From: Vicugna pacos | Taxonomy: Eukaryota; Chordata; Mammalia; Artiodactyla; Camelidae | Length of the DNA stretch: 64,000 bases | NCBI RefSeq assembly: GCF_048564905.1 | Contig: NW_027328740.1 | Span: forward strand, 1,123,292-1,187,291 | Direction of reading: 5' to 3' | Shown: positions 41,901 through 57,200 of the stretch, piece after piece | Numbering within the stretch: position 1 is the stretch's first letter | How the letters are laid out: every line of letters begins with the position of its first letter | Made by a program: the position numbers and the translations under genes | The notes under the pieces: model-generated | Told to the model about the DNA's origin: nothing | Databases searched by the model: none | Seen by the model: only the letters and a program-made list of their open reading frames with translations

Positions 41901-42735
41901 TATTCTCTATTCTCTATTCTATATTTTGTGTTCTACATTCTATATTCTAAATTCTATATTCAGTATTCTGTATTCTATATTTTAAATTCTATTTTCTGCA
42001 TTCCATGCTCTTAATTCTGGGTTCTATATTCTCTATTCTATATTCTGTGTTACAGATTCTATATTCTAAATTCTATATTCAGTATTCTGTATTCTATATT
42101 CTAAATTCTGTGTTCTGCATTGCATGTTCTATATTCTATATTTAGTATCCTGTATTCTATATTCTATATTCTGTGTTCTAAATTCTATATTCTAAATTCT
42201 ATATTCAGAATTCTGTATTCTATCTTCTATATTCTTTGTTCAGCTTTCCATGTTCTAAATTCTGTGTTCTATATCCTCTATTCTATATTCGATATTGTGT
42301 GTTCTTCATTCTATAGTCTACATACAATATTTTGCATTCCGTATTCTATATTCTAAATTCTGAGTTCTAAGTTCTAAATTCTAAATTCTATATTCAGTAT
42401 TCTATAGTCTATATAATAAATTCTGTGTTCTGCATTCTATATTCTAAATTCTATATTCAGTATTCTGCATTCTACTTTCCAGATTCAGTGTTCTGAATTT
42501 CATTTTCTAAATTCTGGATTCTATATTCTATATTCTGTGTTCTACATTCTATATTCTAAATACTATATTCAGTATTACCTATTCTATATTCTAAATTCTG
42601 TGTTATGCATTCCATGTTCTATATTCTGAATTCTATATACTCTATGCTATATTCTATATTCTGTGTTCTACATTCTATATTCTAAATTCTGGTTCTGCAT
42701 TGTATGTTCTAAATTCTATATTCATTATTCTGTGT

Positions 42736-42757
42736 TCTATATTCTAAATTCTGTGTT
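42736..42757. other. Fusion junction joining truncated U4 to U5
   Basis: Left of this 22-bp interval the sequence matches U3 near 31,620 (with its one-base loss at about 31,581); right of it the sequence matches 2,031 onward and 13,389 onward. The 22 bp in between are identical in both parents. Relative to U3, 2,193 bp are missing. This junction also marks the left edge of super-HOR copy 2. Confidence 0.85.
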
Positions 42758-42878
42758 GTGCATTCCATGTTCTAATTTCTATATTCAGTATTCTGTATTC
42801 CGTATTCTAAATTCTGTGTTCTGCATTCGATGATCTAAATTCTATATTCAGTAATCTGTATTCTATATTCTAAATTCT

Positions 42879-45800
42879 GTGTTTTGCATTCCATGTTATA
42901 AATTTTGGCTTCTGTATTCTGTTTTCCATATTCTATATTCTATGTTCTACATTCTATATTCTAAATTATATATACAGTGTTTTGTATTCTATATTATAAA
43001 TTCTGTGTTCTGCATTCCATTCCTAAATTCTAGGTTCTATATTCTCTTTTATATATTCAATACTTTGTGTTCTTCATTCTATATTCTACATTTTATATTT
43101 TGCATTCATTCTCTATATTCTATATGCTGTATTCTAAATTCAATATTCAGTATTCTGTATTCTATAACTGAATTCTCAGTTCTACATTCTATATTCAAAA
43201 TTCTAAATTCAGTATTCTGTATTCTATATTCTATATTCTGTGTTCTGCATTCCATGATCTAAATTCTGACTTCTTTATTGTCTTTTATATATTCTATAAT
43301 TTGTGTTGTTCTTACTATATTCCACATTCTATATTCTGCATTTCGTATTCTATGTTATATATTCTGTGTTTTACATTCTATATTCAAAATTCTATATTCA
43401 GTATTCTGTATTCTATAATCTAAATTCTGTGTTCTGCATTCTATGTTCTATATTCTGGGTTCTATATTCTGAACTCTATTCTATATAGTGTGTTTTTCAT
43501 TCTATATTCTTCATACTATAGTCTGCATTCAGTATTCTATATTCTATATTGTGTGATCTACATTCTATAATTTAAATACTATATTCGGTATTCTGTATTC
43601 TATATTCTAAATTTTGTGTTCTGCATTCCATGTTATAAATTCTGGTTTCTATATTCTCAATTCTATATTCTATATTCTGTGTTCTACATTATATATTCTA
43701 AATTCTATATTTTGTATTTATATTCTATATTCAAAATTCTGTGTTCTGCATTCCATGTTCTAAATTCGATATTAAGTATTCTGTATACTATATTCTAAAT
43801 TCCGTGTTCTGCATTTATGTTCTAAATACTATATTCAGTGTTCTGTATTCTATTTTCTAAATACTGTGTTCTACATTCCATGTTCTAAATTCTTTATTCT
43901 ATATTCTCTATTATATATTCTATATTGTGTGTTCTTCATTCTATACTCTAAATACTATATTTTGCCTTCCATATTCTATATTCTAAATTTTGAATTCTAA
44001 ATTCTATATTCTAAATTCTATATTCAGTATTCTGTTTTCTATAATCTAAATTCTGTGTTCTGCATTCCATGTTCTATATTCTATTTTCAGAATTCTATAT
44101 TCTATATTCTAAATTCTGTGTTCTGCATTCTATGTTCTAAATTCTATATTCAGTATTCTGTTTTGTATATTCTAAATTCTGTGTTTGAATTCCAAGTTCA
44201 AAATTCTGGGTCCTGTATTCTGTTTTCCATATTCTATATTCTGTGTTCTACATTCTATATTCTGTAATCTATATTCTGCTTTCCTTATTCTATATTCTAT
44301 ATTCTGTGTCCTACATTCTATACCCTAAATTCTATTTTTATTATTCTGTATTCTATTTTCTAAATTCTGTGTTCTACTTTCCATGTTCTAAATTCTGGGT
44401 TCTATGTTCTCTATTCTATATTCTGTGTTCTACATTCTATTTTCTAAATTCTATATTCAGTATTTTTTATTCTATATTCTAAATTCTATGTTCTGCATTT
44501 CATGTTCTAAATTCTATATTCAGTATTCTGCTTTCTGTATTCTAAATTCTGTGTTCTGCATCATATATTCTAAATTCTGTATTCAGTATTATGTATTCTA
44601 TATTCTAAATTCTGTGTTCTGCATTCCATTTCTAAATTCTGGGTTTTATATTCTCTTTTATATATTCTATAATTTGTGTTCTTCATTCTATATTCCACAT
44701 TCTTTATTCTGCATTCCGTATTCTATATTCTATATTCTGTGTTTTACATTCTATATTCTAAATTCTATATTAAGTATTGTGTATTCTATAATCTCAATTC
44801 TGTGTTCTGCATTCCATGTTCTAAATTCTGAGTTCTATATTCTCTAATCTATTCTATATTTTGTGTTTTTCATTCTATATTCTACATACTATATTCTGCC
44901 TTCCGTATTCTATATTCCATACTATGTGCTCTACATTCTTTATTCTAATTCTATATTCAGTATTCAGTATTCTATATTCTAAATTCTGTGTTCTGCATTA
45001 TATGTTCTAAATTCAATATTCAGGATTCTGTATTCTATATTCTTAATTCTGTGTTATGCATTCCATGTTCTAAATTCTGAATTCTATATCCTCTATGCTA
45101 TATTCTATATTCTGTGTTCTACATTCTATATTCTAAATTCTGTGTTCTGCATTCTATCTTCTAAATTCTATATTCATTATTCTGTGTTCTATATTCTAAA
45201 TTCTGTGTTCTGCATTCCATATTCTAAATTCTGGGTTCTGTATTCTGTTTTCCATAGTCTATATTCTGTGTTCTACATTCTATATTCTGTATTCTATATT
45301 CTGCATCCCGAATTCTACATTGTATATTCTGTGTTCTACATTCTATATGCTAAATTCTATATTCAGTATTCATTTACTATTTTCTAAATTCTGTGTTCTG
45401 CATTCCATGTGCTAAATTCTGTATTCTATAATCTGTATTCTATGTTCTGTGTTCTACATTCTATATTCTAAATTCTATATTCAGTATTCTGTATTGTAAG
45501 TTCTAAATTCTGTGTTCTGCATTACATGTTCTACATTCTGTGTTCTACATTGTCTATTGTATATTCTATATAATGTGTTCTTCATTCTATACTCTACATA
45601 CTATATTTTGCATTCCGTAGTCTATATTATATATTCTTTGTTCTAAATTTTTAATTCTAAATTCTATATTCAGTATTCTATATTCTATATACTAAATTCG
45701 GTGTTCTGCATTCCATGTTCTATATTCTATATTCAGTATTCTGTATTCTATATTCTAAATTCTGTGTTCTGCATTATATGTTCTAAATTCTATATTCAGT

Positions 45801-48800
45801 ATTCTGTATTCTATAGTCTATATTTTGTGTTCTGCATTCCATGTTAAAAATTCTGGGTTCTGTATTCTGTTTTCCATATTCTATACTCTGTGTTCTACAT
45901 TCTATATTCTGCATTCCGAATTCTATATTTTATATTCTGTGTTTTACATTCTATATTCGAAATTCTATATTCAGTATTCTGTATTATATGGTCTAAATTC
46001 TGTGTTCTGCTTTCTATGTTCTAAATTCTATATTCATTTTTCTGTGTTCTATATTCAAAAATCTGTGTTCTGAATTCCATGTTCAAAATTCTGGATTCTG
46101 TATTCTGTTTTCCATATTCTATATTCTGTGTTCTACATTCTATATTCTGTATTCTATATTCTGCTTCCCGTATACTATATTCTATATGCTGTGTCCTATA
46201 TTCTATATACTAAATTCTATTTTCAGTATTCTGTATTCTATTTTCTAAATTCTGTGTTCTACATTCCATGTTCTAAATTGTGTATTCTATATTCTCTATT
46301 ATATATTCTGTGTTCTACATTCTATTTTCTAAATTCTATATTCAGTATTCTGTATTCTATAGTCTAAATTCTGTGTTCTGCATTACAAGTTCTAAATTCG
46401 GGGTTTTGTATTCTGTTTTCCATATTCTATATTCTGTGTTTTACATTCTATATACTGTATTCTGTATTCTGCATTCCGTATTCTATATTTTATATTCTGT
46501 GTTCTTCATTATACATTCTAAATTCTATATTCACTATTCCGTATTCTATATTCTAAATTCTGTGTTCGGCATTCCATTACTAAATTCTAAGTTCTATATT
46601 CTCTATTTTATATTCTTTATAATGTTTTCTGCATTCTATATTCTGCATTCATTTTCTATGTTCTATGTCCTGTGTTCTATATTCTGTATTCTAAATTCTA
46701 TATTCAGTATTCTGTATTCTATAGTCTGAATTCTCTGTTCTACGTTCTATATTCAAAATTCTAAATTCAGTATTCTGTATTCTATATTCTAAATTCTGTG
46801 TCCTGCATTCCAAATTCTAAATTCTGGCTTCTATATTCTCTATTATATATTCTATATTTTGGGTTCTTCATTCTATATACCACATTCAATATTCTGAATT
46901 CCGTATACTATATTCTATGTTCTGTGTTTTACATTCTTTATTCTAAATTCTATATTCAGTATTCTGTATTCTATAATCTAAATTCTGTGTTCTGCATTCC
47001 ATGTTCTAAATTTTGGGTTCTGTATTCTGTTTTCCATATTCTATATTTTGTGTTCTACATTCTATATTCTAAATTCTATATTCAGTATTTTGTATTATAT
47101 ATTTAAATTCTGTGTTCTGCACACCATTACTAAATTCTAGGTTCTATATTCTCTTTTATATATTCAATATTTTGTGTTCTTAATTCTATATTCTACATTC
47201 TATATTCTGCATTCATTTTCCATATTCTATGTTCTGTTTTCTATATTTTGTATTCTAATTCCTCTATTCAGTATTCTGTATTCCATATTCTGAATTCGGT
47301 GTTTTACATTCTATATTCAAAATTCTAAATTCAGTATTCTGTATTCTATATTCTAAATTCTATGTTCTGCATTCCATGATCTAAATACTGGCTTCTATAT
47401 TCTCTTTTATATATTCTATATTTTGTGTTGTTCTTTCTATATTCCACATTCTATATTCTGCATACGGTATTCTATATTGAATATTCTGTGTTTTACGTTC
47501 TGTATTCTAAATTCTATATTCAGTATTCTGTATTCTATAGTCTGAATTCTCTGTTCTACGTTCTATATTCAAAATTCTAAATTCAGTATTCTGTATTCTA
47601 TATTCTAAATTCTGTGTCCTGCATTCGAAATTCTAAATTCTGGCTTCTATATTCTCTATTATATATTCTATATTTTGGGTTCTTCATTCTATATACCACA
47701 TTCAATATTCTGAATTCCGTATACTATATTCTATGTTCTGTGTTTTACATTCTATATTCTAAATTCTATATTCAGTATTCTGTATTCTATAATCTAAATT
47801 CTGTGTTCTGCATTCCATGTTCTAAATTTTGGGTTCTGTATTCTGTTTTCCATATTCTATATTTTGTGTTCTACATTCTATATTCTAAATTCTATATTCA
47901 GTATTTTGTATTATATATTTAAATTCTGTGTTCTGCACACCATTACTAAATTCTAGGTTCTATATTCTCTTTTATATATTCAATATTTTGTGTTCTTAAT
48001 TCTATATTCTACATTCTATATTCTGCATTCATTTTCCATATTCTATGTTCTGTTTTCTATATTCTGTATTCTAATTCCTCTATTCAGTATTCTGTATTCC
48101 ATATTCTGAATTCGGTGTTCTACATTCTATATTCAAAATTCTAAATTCAGTATTCTGTATTCTATATTCTAAATTCTATGTTCTGTATTCCATGATCTAA
48201 ATACTGGCTTCTATATTCTCTTTTATATATTCTATATTTTGTGTTGTTCTTTCTATATTCCACATTCTATATTCTGCATACGGTATTCTATATTGAATAT
48301 TCTGTGTTTTACGTTCTATATTCGAAATTCTATATTCAGTATTCTGTATTCTATAATCTAAACTATGTGTTCTGCATTCCATGTTCTAAATTCTGGGTTC
48401 TATATTCTCTATTCTATATTCTATATTTTGTGTTCTACATTCTATATTCTAAATTCTATATTCAGTACTCTGTATTCTATATTCTAAATTCTATTTTCTG
48501 CATTCCATGCTCTTAATTCTGGGTTCTATATTCTCTATTCTATATTCTGTGTTACAGATTCTATATTCTAAATTCTATATTCAGTATTCTGTATTCTATA
48601 TTCTAAATTCTGTGTTCTGCATTGCATGTTCTATATACTATATTTAGTATCCTGTATTCTATATTCTATATTCTGTGTTCTAAATTCTATATTCTAAATT
48701 CTATATTCAGAATTCTGTATTCTATTTTCTATATTCTGTGTTCAGCGTTCCATGTTCTAAATTCTGTGTTCTATATCCTCTATTCTATATTCGATATTGT

Positions 48801-51800
48801 GTGTTCTTCATTCTATAGTCTACATACAATATTTTGCATTCCGTATTTTATATTCTAAATTCTGAGTTCTAAGTTCTAAATTCTAAATTCTATATTCAGT
48901 ATTCTATAGTCTATATAATAAATTCTGTGTTCTGCATTCTATATTCTAAATTCTATATTCAGTATTCTGCATTCTACTTTCCAGATTCAGTGTTCTGAAT
49001 TTCATTTTCTAAATTCTGGATTCTATATTCTATATTCTGTGTTCTACATTCTATATTCTAAATTCTATATTCAGTATAATGTATTCTATTGTCTAAATTC
49101 TGTTTTATGCATTCAATATTCTAAATTCTATATTCATTATTACCTATTCTATATTCTAAATTCTGTGTTCTTCATTCCATATTCTAAATTCTGAATTCTA
49201 TATTCTCTATTCTATATTCAATATTCTGTGTTCTACATTCGAAATTCTAAATTCTATATTCAGTATTCTGTATTCTATATTCTAAATTCTCTGTTCTGCT
49301 TTCCATGTTCTAAATTCTGGGTTCTATATTGTCTGTTCTATATTCTATATTGTGAGTTCTTCATTCTATACTCTACATACTATATTTTGCATGCCGTTGT
49401 CTATATTCTAAATTCTGAGTTCTAAATTCTTAATTCTAAATTCTATATTCAGTAATCCATATTCTATATACTAAATTCTGTGTTCTGCTTTCTATGTTCT
49501 AAATTCTATATTCAGTATACTGTATTCTATTTTCTAAATTCAGTGTTCTGCATATCATGTTCTAAATTCTGGATTCTATATTCTCTATTCTGTGTTCTAC
49601 ATTCTATGTTCTAAATTCTATATCCAGTATTCTGTATTCTATATTCTAAATTCTGTGTTCAGCATTCCATGTTCTATATTCTATTTTCAGTGTTTTATAT
49701 TCTATATTCTAAATTATGTGTTCTGCATTCTATGTTCTAAATTCTATATTCACTATTCTGTATTATATATTCTAAATTCTGTGATTGCATTCAATGTTCT
49801 AAATTCTGGATTGTATACTTTGTATTCTATATTCTATAATCTGTGTTCTTCATTCAATATTCTAAATTCTGTATTCATTATTCTGTATTCTATTGTCAAA
49901 ATTCTGAGTTCTGCATTCTATGTTCTAAATTCTATATTCATTATTCTGTGTTCTATATTCTAAATTCTGTGTTCTGAATTCCATGTTCAAAATTCTGGGT
50001 TCTGTATTCTGTTTTCCATATTCTATGTTCTGTGTTCTCCATTCTATATTCTGTAATCTATATTCTGCTTTCCTTATTCTATATTGTATATTCTGTGTCC
50101 TACGTTCTATATTCTGAATTCTATTTTTATTATTCTGTATTCTATTTTCAAAATTCTGTGTTCTACATTCCATGTTCTAAATTCTGGGTTCTATATTCTC
50201 TATTCTATATACTGTGTTCTACATTCTATTTTCTAAATTCTATGTTCAGTATTTTTTATTCTATATTCTAAGTTCTATGTTCTGCATTTCATGTTCTAAT
50301 TTCTATATTCAGTATTCTGCTTTCTGTATTCTAAATTCTGTGTTCTGCATCATATGTTCTAAATTCTGTATTCAGTATTATGTATTCTGTATTCTAAATT
50401 CTGTGTTCTGCATTCCATTTCTAAATTCTGGCTTCTATATTCTCTTTTATATATTCTATATTTTGTGTTGTTCTTTCTATATTCCACATTCTATATTCTG
50501 CATACGGTATTCTATATTGAATATTCTGTGTTTTACATTCTTTATTCGAAATTCTATATTCAGTATTCTGTATTCTATAACCTAAACTCTGTATTCTTCA
50601 TTCCATGTTCTAAATTCTGGGTTCTATATTCTCTAATCTATTCTATATTGTGTGTTTTTCATTCTATATTCTACATAGTATAGTCTGCATTCCGTATTCT
50701 ATATTCTATATTATGTGTTCTTCATTCTATATTCTAAATTCTATATTCTCTATTCTGTATTCTATATTCTAAATTCTGTGTTCTGCATTCCATGATCTAA
50801 ATTCTGGGTTCTATATTCTCTTTCTGTATTCTATATTCTGTTTTCTTCATTCTATTTTCCGCATTCTATATTCTGCATTCCGTATACTATATTCTATATT
50901 CTGTGTTTTACATTTTATTTTCGAAATTCTATATTCAGTATTCTGTATTCTATAATCTAAACTATGTGTTCTGCATTCAATGTTCTAAATTCTGGGTTCT
51001 ATATTCTCTATTCTATATTCTATATTTTGTGTTCTACATTCTATATTCTAAATTCTATATTCAGTATTCTGTATTCTATATTCTAAATTCTATTTTCTGC
51101 ATTCCATGCTCTTAATTCTGGGTTCTATATTCTCTATTCTATATTCTGTGTTACAGATTCTATATTCTAAATTCTATATTCAGTATTCTGTATTCTATAT
51201 TCTAAATTCTGTGTTCTGCATTGCATGTTCTATATTCTATATTTAGTATCCTGTATTCTATATTCTATATTCTGTGTTCTAAATTCTATATTCTAAATTC
51301 TATATTCAGAATTCTGTATTCTATTTTCTATATTCTGTGTTCAGCGTTCCATGTTCTAAATTCTGTGTTCTATATCCTCTATTCTATATTCGATATTGTG
51401 TGTTCTTCATTCTATACTCTACATACAATATTTTGCATTCCGTATTCTATATTCTAAATTCTGAGTTCTAAGTTCTAAATTCTAAATTCTATATTCAGTA
51501 TTCTATAGTCTATATAATAAATTCTGTGTTCTGCATTCTATATTCTAAATTCTATATTCAGTATTCTGCATTCTACTTTCCAGATTCAGTGTTCTGAATT
51601 TCATTTTCTAAATTCTGGATTCTATATTCTATATTCTGTGTTCTATATTCTATATTTTAAATTCTATATTCAGTATTACCTATTCTATATTCTAAATTCT
51701 GTGTTATGCATTCCATGTTCTATATTCTGAATTCTATATACTCTATGCTATATTCTATATTCTGTGTTCTACATTCTATATTCTAAATTCTGTGTTCTGC

Positions 51801-54236
51801 ATTGTATGTTCTAAATTCTATATTCATTATTCTGTGTTCTATATTCTAAATTCTGTGTTCTGCATTCCATATTCTAAATTCTGGGTTCTGTATTCTGTTT
51901 TCCATAGTCTATATTCTGTGTTCTACATTCTATATTCTGTATTCTATATTCTGCATTCCGAATTCTACATTGTATATTCTGTGTTCTACATTCTATATGC
52001 TAAATTCTATATTCAGTATTCATATACTATTTTCTAAATTCTGTGCTCTGCATTCCATGTGCTAAATTCTGTATTCTATAATCTGTATTCTATGTTCTGT
52101 GTTCTTCATTCTATATTCTAAATTCTATATTCAGTATTCTGTATTGTAAGTTCTAAATTCTGTGTTCTGCATTACATGTTCTACATTCTGGGTTGTACCT
52201 TGTCTATTGTATATTCTATATAATGTGTTCTTCATTCTATACTCTACATACTATATTTTGCATTCCGTAGTCTATATTATATATTCTTTGTTCTAAATTT
52301 TTAATTCTAAATTCTATATTCAGTATTCTATATTCTATATACTAAATTCGGTGTTCTGCATTCCATGTTCTATATTCTATATTCAGTATTCTGTATTCTA
52401 TATTCTAAATTCTGTGTTCTGCATTATATGTTCTAAATTCTATATTCAGTATTCTGTATTCTATAGTCTAAATTCTGTGTTCTGCATTACAATTTCTAAA
52501 TTCGTGGTTTTGTATTCTGTTTTCCATATTCTATATTCTGTGTTCTATATTCTATATACTGTATTCTGTATTCTGCATTCCGTATTCTATATTGTATATT
52601 CTGTGTTCTTCATTATATATTCTAAATTCTATATCCACTATTCCATATTCTATATTCTAAATTCTGTGTTCGGCATTCCATTACTAAATTCTAAGTTCTA
52701 TATTCTCTATTTTATATTCTTTATATGGTGTTCTGCATTCTATATTCTGCATTCATTTTCTTTGTTCTATGTTCTGTGTTCTATATTCTGTATTCTAATT
52801 TCTATATTCAGTAGTCGGTATTCTATAGTCTGAATTCTCTGTTCTACGTTCTATATTCAAAATTCTAAATTCATTATTCTGTATTCTATATTCTAAATTC
52901 TCTGTTCTGCTTTCCATGTTCTAAATTCTGGGTTCTATATTCTCTATTATATATTCTATATTTTGTGTTCTTCATTCTATATTCCACATTCTATATTCTG
53001 AATTCCGTATACTATATTCTATATTCTGTGTTTTACATTCTATATTCTTAATTCTATATTCAGTATTCTGTATTCTATAATCTAAATTCTGTGTTCTGCA
53101 TTCCATGTTCTAAATTTTGGTTTCTGTATTCTGTTTTCCATATTCTATATTTTGTGTTCTACATTCTATATTCTAAATTCTATATTCAGTATTCTGTATT
53201 CTATAATTTAAATTCTGTGTTCTGAATTCCATGTTCTTAACTTTGGGTTCTGTATTCTGCTTTCCATGTTCTATATTCTGTGTTCTACATTCTGTATACT
53301 GTATTCTATATTCTTCATTCCGTATTCAATATTCTATATTTTGTGTCCTTCATTATATATTCTCAATTCTATATTCAGTATTCCGTATTCTATATTTTAA
53401 ATTCTGTGTTCGGCATTCCATTACTAAATTCTAAGTTCTATATTCTCTTTTTTATAATCTTAATTTTTTGTTCTTCATTCTATATTCTACATTCTATATT
53501 CTTCATTCTATATTCTGCATTCCGTATAGTAGATTCTATATTCTGTGTTTTACATTCTATATTCTAATTTCTATATTCAGTATTCTGTATTCTATAATCT
53601 AAATTCTGTGTTCTGCATTCCATGTTCTAAATTCTGGGTTCTATATTCCCTTTCTATATTCTATATTCTGTGTTCTGCATTCCATGATCTAAATACTATA
53701 TTCAGTATTCTGTACTCTATATTCTATATTCTGTGTTTTACATTGTATATTCCAAATTCGATATTCAGTATTCTGTATTCTATTTTCTAAATTCTGTGTT
53801 CTACATTCCATGTTCTAAATCCGGTATTCAATATCCTCTATTTTATATTCTATATTGTGTGTACTTCATTCTATACTCTACATACTATATTTTACATTCC
53901 GTACTGTATAGTCTAAATTTTGAGTTCTAAATTCTAAATTCTAAATTCTATATTCAGAATTATGTTTTCTATATTCTAAATTCTGTGTTCTGCATTCCGT
54001 GTTCTATATTCTATTTTCAGTATTCTATATTCTATATTCTATATCCTGTGTTCTAAATTCTATGTTCTAAACTCTATATTCAGTATTCTGTATTCTATAT
54101 TCTAAATTCTGTGTTGTGCATTCCATGTTCTAATTTCTATATTCAGTATTCTGTATTCCGTATTCTAAATTCTGTGTTCTGCATTCGATGATCTAAATTC
54201 TATATTCAGTAATCTGTATTCTATATTCTAAATTCT
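42879..54236 (+). repeat. HOR copy U5, 11,358 bp (duplicate of U1)
   Basis: All landmarks lie at the U1 positions plus 40,727 bp, including the 816-bp duplication (46,682-48,313), the shortened interval after 48241, the 553-bp block (48,888-49,440) and the 217-bp block (51,761-51,977). Translated segments are mostly identical to those of U1. I saw only scattered single-base differences, for example 2251 (A) against 42978 (T) and a few more between 2,460 and 3,270. By eye the identity is probably above 99%, but it was not computed. The copy belongs to the second super-repeat. Confidence 0.92.
46682..48313 (+). repeat. 816-bp tandem duplication in U5
   Basis: Same structure as in U1 at +40,727 bp, with matching blocks at 46798 and 47614. 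The two units are nearly identical to each other and to those of U1. Confidence 0.88.
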
Positions 54237-57200
54237 GTGTTTTGCATTCCATGTTATAAATTTTGGCTTCTGTATTCTGTTTTCCATATTCTATATTCTA
54301 TGTTCTACATTCTATATTCTAAATTATATATACAGTGTTTTGTATTCTATATTATAAATTCTGTGTTCTGCATTCCATTCCTAAATTCTAGGTTCTATAT
54401 TCTCTTTTATATATTCAATACTTTGTGTTCTTCATTCTATATTCTACATTTTATATTTTGCATTCATTCTCTATATTCTATATTCTGTATTCTAAATTCA
54501 ATATTCAGTATTCTGTATTCTATAACTGAATTCTCAGTTCTACATTCTATATTCAAAATTCTAAATTCAGTATTCTGTATTCTATATTCTATATTCTGTG
54601 TTCTGCATTCCATGATCTAAATTCTGACTTCTTTATTGTCTTTTATATATTCTATAATTTGTGTTGTTCTTACTATATTCCACATTCTATATTCTGCATT
54701 TCGTATTCTATGTTATATATTCTGTGTTTTACATTCTATATTCGAAATTCTATATTCAGTATTCTGTATTCTATAATCTAAATTCTGTGTTCTGCATTCC
54801 ATGTTCTATATTCTGGGTTCTATATTCTGTACTCTATTCTATATAGTGTGTTTTTCATTCTATATTCTACATACTATAGTCTGCATTCAGTATTCTATAT
54901 TCTATATTGTGTGATCTACATTTTATATTTTAAATTCTATATTCTCTATTCTGTATTTTATATTATAAATTTTGTGTTCTGCATTCCATGTTATAAATTC
55001 TGGTTTCTATATTCTCAATTCTATATTCTATATTCTGTGTTCTACATTATATATTCTAAATTCTGTATTTTGTATTTATATTCTATATTCAAAATTCTGT
55101 GTTCTGAATTCCATGTTCTAAATTCGATATTAAGTATTCTGTATTCTATATTCTAAATTCCGTGTTCTTCATTTATGTTCTAAATACTATATTCAGTGTT
55201 CTGTATTCTATTTTCTAAATACTGTGTTCTACATTCCATGTTCTAAATTCTTTATTCTATATTCTCTATTATATATTCTATATTGTGTGTTCTTCATTCT
55301 ATACTCTAAATACTATATTTTGCCTTCCATATTCTATATTCTAAATTTTGAATTCTAAATTCTATATTCTAAATTCTATATTCAGTATTCTGTTTTCTAT
55401 ATTCTAAATTCTGTGTTCTGCATTCCATATTCTATATTCTATTTTCAGAATTCTATATTCTATATTCTAAATTCTGTGTACTGCATTCTATGTTCTAAAT
55501 TCTATATTCAGTATTCTGTTTTGTATATTCTTAATTCTGTGTTTGAATTCCAAGTTCAAAATTCTGGGTTCTGTATTCTGTTTTCCATATTCTATATTCT
55601 GTGTTCTACATTCTATATTCTGTAATCTATATTCTGCTTTCCTTATTCTATAATCTATATTCTGTGTCCTACATTCTATACTCTAAATTCTATTTTTATT
55701 ATTCTGTATTCTATTTTCTAAATTCTGTGTTCTACTTTCCATGTTCTAAATTCTGGGTTCTATATTCTCTATTCTATATTCTGTGTTCTACATTCTATTT
55801 TCTAAATTCTATATTCAGTAATTTTTATTCTATATTCTAAATTCTATGTTCTGCATTTCATGTTCTAAATTCTATATTCAGTATTCTGCTTTCTGTATTC
55901 TAAATTCTGTGTTCTGCATCATATGTTCTAAATTCTGTATTCAGTATTATGTATTCTATATTCTAAATTCTGTGTTCTGCATTCCATTTCTAAATTCTGG
56001 GTTTTATATTCTCTTTTATATATTCTATATTTTGTGTTCTTCATTCTACATTCCACATTCTATATTCTGCATTCCGTATTCTATATTCTATATTCTGTGT
56101 TTTACATTCTATATTCTAAATTCTATATTAAGAATTGTGTATTCTATAATCTAAATTCTGTGTTCTGCATTCCATGTTCTAAATTCTGAGTTCTATATTC
56201 TCTACTCTATTCTATATTTTGTGTTTTTCATTCTATATTCTACATACTATATTCTGCCTTCCGTATTCTATATTCCATACTATGTGCTCTACATTCTTTA
56301 TTCTAATTCTATATTCAGTATTCAGTATTCTATATTCTAAATTCTGTGTTCTGCATTATATGTTCTAAATTCAATATTCAGGATTCTGTATTCTATATTC
56401 TTAATTCTGTGTTATGCATTCCATGTTCTAAATTCTGAATTCTATATCCTCTATGCTATATTCTATATTCTGTGTTCTACATTCTATATTCTAAATTCTG
56501 TGTTCTGCATTCTATCTTCTAAATTCTATATTCATTATTCTGTGTTCTATATTCTAAATTCTGTGTTCTGCATTCCATATTCTAAATTCTGGGTTCTGTA
56601 TTCTGTTTTCCATAGTCTATATTCTTTGTTCTACATTCTATATTCTGTATTCTATATTCTGCATCCCGAATTCTACATTGTATATTTTGTGTTCTACATT
56701 CTATATGCTAAATTCTATATTTAGTATTCATATTCTATTTTCTAAATTCTGTGTTCTGCATTCCATGTGCTAAATTCTGTATTCTATAATCTGTATTCTA
56801 TGTTCTGTGTTCTACATTCTATATTCTAAATTCTATATTCAGTATTCTGTATTGTAAGTTCTAAATTCTGTGTTCTGCATTACATGTTCTACATTCTGTG
56901 TTCTACATTGTCTATTGTATATTCTATATAATGTGTTCTTCATTCTATACTCTACATACTATATTTTGCATTCCGTAGTCTATATTATATATTCTTTGTT
57001 CTAAATTTTTAATTCTAAATTCTATATTCAGTATTCTATATTCTATATACTAAATTCGGTGTTCTGCATTCCATGTTCTATATTCTATATTCAGTATTCT
57101 GTATTCTATATTCTAAATTCTGTGTTCTGCATTATATGTTCTAAATTCTATATTCAGTATTCTGTATTCTATAGTCTATATTTTGTGTTCTGCATTCCAT

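Larger units (their letters stand above)
2009..42735 (+). repeat. Super-HOR copy 1, 40,727 bp (U1-U4)
   Basis: Six or more independent landmarks recur at exactly +40,727 bp: 2152/42879, 3328/44055, 7514/48241, 9738/50465, 12504/53231 and 22654/63381. The sum of the four HOR lengths U1 to U4 is also 40,727. Left of about 2,009 the match to the second copy stops, because the left flank of copy 1 is ordinary pre-phase-point sequence of U0 whereas the left flank of copy 2 is the fused end of U4. The repeat unit is therefore four unequal HOR variants amplified as a block. Confidence 0.92.
33963..42878 (+). repeat. HOR copy U4, 8,916 bp (truncated variant)
   Basis: The copy has the 816-bp duplication start (blocks at 37882 and 38698) and the 553-bp block (39,787-40,339), so it groups with U1 and U5 in these traits. 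It has two large deletions. One joins the second 816-bp unit directly to later sequence near 38,915, making the 38698-to-39521 interval 823 bp against 1,008 in U1. The other, near 42,745, removes 2,193 bp relative to U3, leaving 759 bp between the block at 42120 and the next phase point. Together these explain the 2,442-bp deficit against U1. Confidence 0.9.
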
